Assembly: GCA_963618015.1 (NCBI GenBank)
Contig: CAVEQS010000039.1
Span: forward strand, 1-24,902
DNA length: 24,902 nucleotides
Source: Apopatocola sp963618015
GTDB lineage: Bacteria > Bacillota > Clostridia > Oscillospirales > Oscillospiraceae
Direction of reading: 5' to 3'
This document shows positions 23,481-24,902 of the stretch, piece after piece. How positions within the stretch are numbered: the stretch's first letter is position 1; each line of letters starts with the position of its first letter. Position numbers and translations under genes: made by a program. A model generated the notes under the pieces. The model did not search any database, was not told the origin of the DNA, and saw nothing but the letters and a program-made list of their open reading frames with translations.

Positions 23481-24770
23481 ATGAAAAAACGACTTCTTCT
23501 TTTTTCGGCGCTGCTCTCGCTTCTCCTGCTCACCGGCTGCACGAGGCATCTGACGGACGAGCCGCTCACGCTCTCCTTCCCCGCGGAAACGGCGGCCTTC
23601 ACCGGCACGCTCACCAAGGGTACCTACACCGGCACCGTGCAGGGCGGCGGCTGGCGCTTTGAAGGGATGCTCACCGCCGAGCGTCTTCTCGACGGCGAGG
23701 GCGAGAATGTTCCCTGCCGCGCCGCGCTCTTCGGGCGCGTGGAGGAAGGAACATACACCGGCTCGCTCGTCTCCGGTATGCCGGACGGCGAGGGTGAGTT
23801 TACGCTCTCCTCCGGCGCGGTGTTCACCGGCGAGTTTTCCGGCGGCACGGCAGTGCGCGGCGAGGCCTCCGATCTCCCGTGGGAGATCCGGCACGGCGGT
23901 AGCCGCTTTTCCGGCACCTATACCGGCGCGCTGGAAAGCTCCGGCCCTGAGGGCGAGGGCCTTTTCGGCGGCGTGAACGCCGCCGGTCAGCAATTCACCT
24001 GGTACGGCGGCTGGAACGGCGGCGAAATTGCAGGCGCCGGCGTATTGACGGATGAGCACTGCGTCGTCTCGCTGGAAGGCCGCGAGACGACAGGCAGCTA
24101 CGCCGGAGACGGCAAAGACGGCCTGCCGGACGGCGAGGGCGTTTTCACCGGTGAGAGCGAATCCGGCGTTCCGTTCACCTACACGGGCGAATGGTCGGCA
24201 GGACTCATGGAGGGCACGGGAACGCTCGCCTACGACGCGGAAGCTCTCTACACGCGCACCGGCACCTTCACCGCCGGGCGCTTCACCCCTGACGGGCTCG
24301 AAACGCTCGTCTCGCTCGGCACGTGCGAGCCGGTGTTCGGTCTCACGGAGAGCCAGCTTGCCTTCCTGCGCGAGGACACCAGGCTCTGGGAGCGGGAGGA
24401 TCATCAGGATTTCTTCAATTCCGTGTATAAAGACCTGCGGGCGAAAAACGTTTCGATCGCCCAGTGCTTCACGGACGATTCCTTCCGCGAGGAGCCGTAC
24501 TGGATGGAGATCTACAGCATGCGTATCATCACGGCGCGCACCGGCGCTCTCGTCCCCGGCGGCGCGGAGATGACATTCATCCTGGCCGCCGAACGGAATT
24601 TTGAGTACCCTTGCTTTGTGCTCGTCCCCGGAAGCGTTGACCGGCTCATTCGGGGCAACACATTCCATGTTTACGCCATGCCCCTCGCCGTCAGCTCGTA
24701 TGTCAATACGCTCGGCGAGACGCGGGAATGCCTCGTCCTCCTCGCGGGTGATATTTATACCGGGATGTGA
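23481..24770 (+). CDS. MORN-repeat lipoprotein
   Basis: A 429-residue predicted lipoprotein: signal peptide with lipobox LLTGC (Cys20). Several MORN-like repeats of about 23 residues lie in the first 280 residues, such as YTGSLVSGMPDGEGEFTL, FTGEFSGG and YTGEWSAGLMEGTGTL. A non-repeat C-terminal domain (about 295-429) of unknown type follows. The start at ATG 23481 has a AGGGAG site. Paired with the transglutaminase-like gene 12 nt upstream, it probably works at the same surface. MORN repeats are a scaffold and do not give a function. Confidence 0.85.
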   Translation: MKKRLLLFSALLSLLLLTGCTRHLTDEPLTLSFPAETAAFTGTLTKGTYTGTVQGGGWRFEGMLTAERLLDGEGENVPCRAALFGRVEEGTYTGSLVSGMPDGEGEFTLSSGAVFTGEFSGGTAVRGEASDLPWEIRHGGSRFSGTYTGALESSGPEGEGLFGGVNAAGQQFTWYGGWNGGEIAGAGVLTDEHCVVSLEGRETTGSYAGDGKDGLPDGEGVFTGESESGVPFTYTGEWSAGLMEGTGTLAYDAEALYTRTGTFTAGRFTPDGLETLVSLGTCEPVFGLTESQLAFLREDTRLWEREDHQDFFNSVYKDLRAKNVSIAQCFTDDSFREEPYWMEIYSMRIITARTGALVPGGAEMTFILAAERNFEYPCFVLVPGSVDRLIRGNTFHVYAMPLAVSSYVNTLGETRECLVLLAGDIYTGM

Positions 24771-24774
24771 AAAT

Positions 24775-24810
24775 AACCGTCTCCCCCGAACATGCGGATG
24801 GGAGACGGTT
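24775..24810 (+). terminator. Terminator after the MORN lipoprotein
   Basis: AACCGTCTCCC (24775-24785) pairs with GGGAGACGGTT (24800-24810), followed by TATAATT. The 11-bp stem is strong but the U-tract is weak. The remaining bases to 24902 show no gene. Confidence 0.65.
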
Positions 24811-24902
24811 TATAATTCCTCAGTCTCGCCTGCGACGAGCCAGCTCCCTTTGGATAATGTACAATAACTTGCGCAAATTGGAAACCGCATAAAAGAAGAC
24901 AT

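Noticed and set aside
22110..24668. 852-codon minus-strand frame
   Set aside because: Arg/Gly/Ala-rich shadow in GC-rich DNA, covering two plus-strand genes with ribosome sites, a membrane anchor or signal peptide, and clear motifs.

Overview
The window looks like a chromosomal segment of a Gram-positive gut Clostridia, most likely Oscillospiraceae. This rests on strong AGGAGG-type ribosome sites, sigma-A-type promoters (TTGaat/TATAAT), GC-rich coding sequence and familiar clostridial families: an EFR1-type ferredoxin, solo CobU/CobS/CobT, AsnA, and TetR and WYL regulators. The genus cannot be read from the sequence. The CRISPR-cas block is visibly less GC-rich than its flanks, as expected for a laterally mobile defence module.

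Layout. (1) 100-3184, minus strand: an EFR1-type flavodoxin/ferredoxin fusion followed by a TetR regulator, then a metallo-beta-lactamase-fold hydrolase coupled to a short-chain dehydrogenase. (2) 3263-5098, minus: a pyridoxamine/pyridoxal kinase and an orphan PstS-like phosphate-binding lipoprotein. (3) 5208-12966: a complete type II-A CRISPR-Cas9 locus. cas9-cas1-cas2-csn2 run leftward into an array of 22 identical 36-bp repeats with strictly 30-bp spacers, plus about four decayed repeats at the trailer end. The array is transcribed leftward from a promoter overlapping the 3' end of csn2, and its leader ends in ATTTGAG. The tracrRNA lies upstream of cas9 on the opposite strand. The best cas9 promoter lies beyond the tracrRNA, so the cas9 5' leader would be antisense to the whole tracrRNA and contain its symmetrical terminator.

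(4) 13122-13983, minus: a TetR/AcrR regulator and a small membrane protein. (5) 14129-15603, minus: a 4'-phosphopantetheinyl transferase and an alpha/beta-hydrolase-like protein with an SRPBCC-like C-terminus. (6) 15656-19730, minus: an overlapping operon of a sugar-phosphate isomerase-like TIM barrel, CobT, CobU, CobS, a shortened CobU-like protein and a CobC-like phosphatase. Together these cover nucleotide-loop assembly of cobalamin. (7) 19913-24770, plus: a WYL regulator, AsnA, an intergenic run of hairpins, then a membrane-anchored transglutaminase-like protein paired with a MORN-repeat lipoprotein.

The CRISPR system is of a known type. The points worth a second look are its cas9/tracrRNA regulatory architecture, the trailer repeats that decay while keeping the tracrRNA-pairing half, and a Cas9 C-terminus lacking the arginine pair that reads NGG. 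Outside CRISPR, the complementary pair of CobU-like proteins and the hydrolase-SRPBCC fusion beside a PPTase are the least ordinary items. I found no clear new system beyond these.
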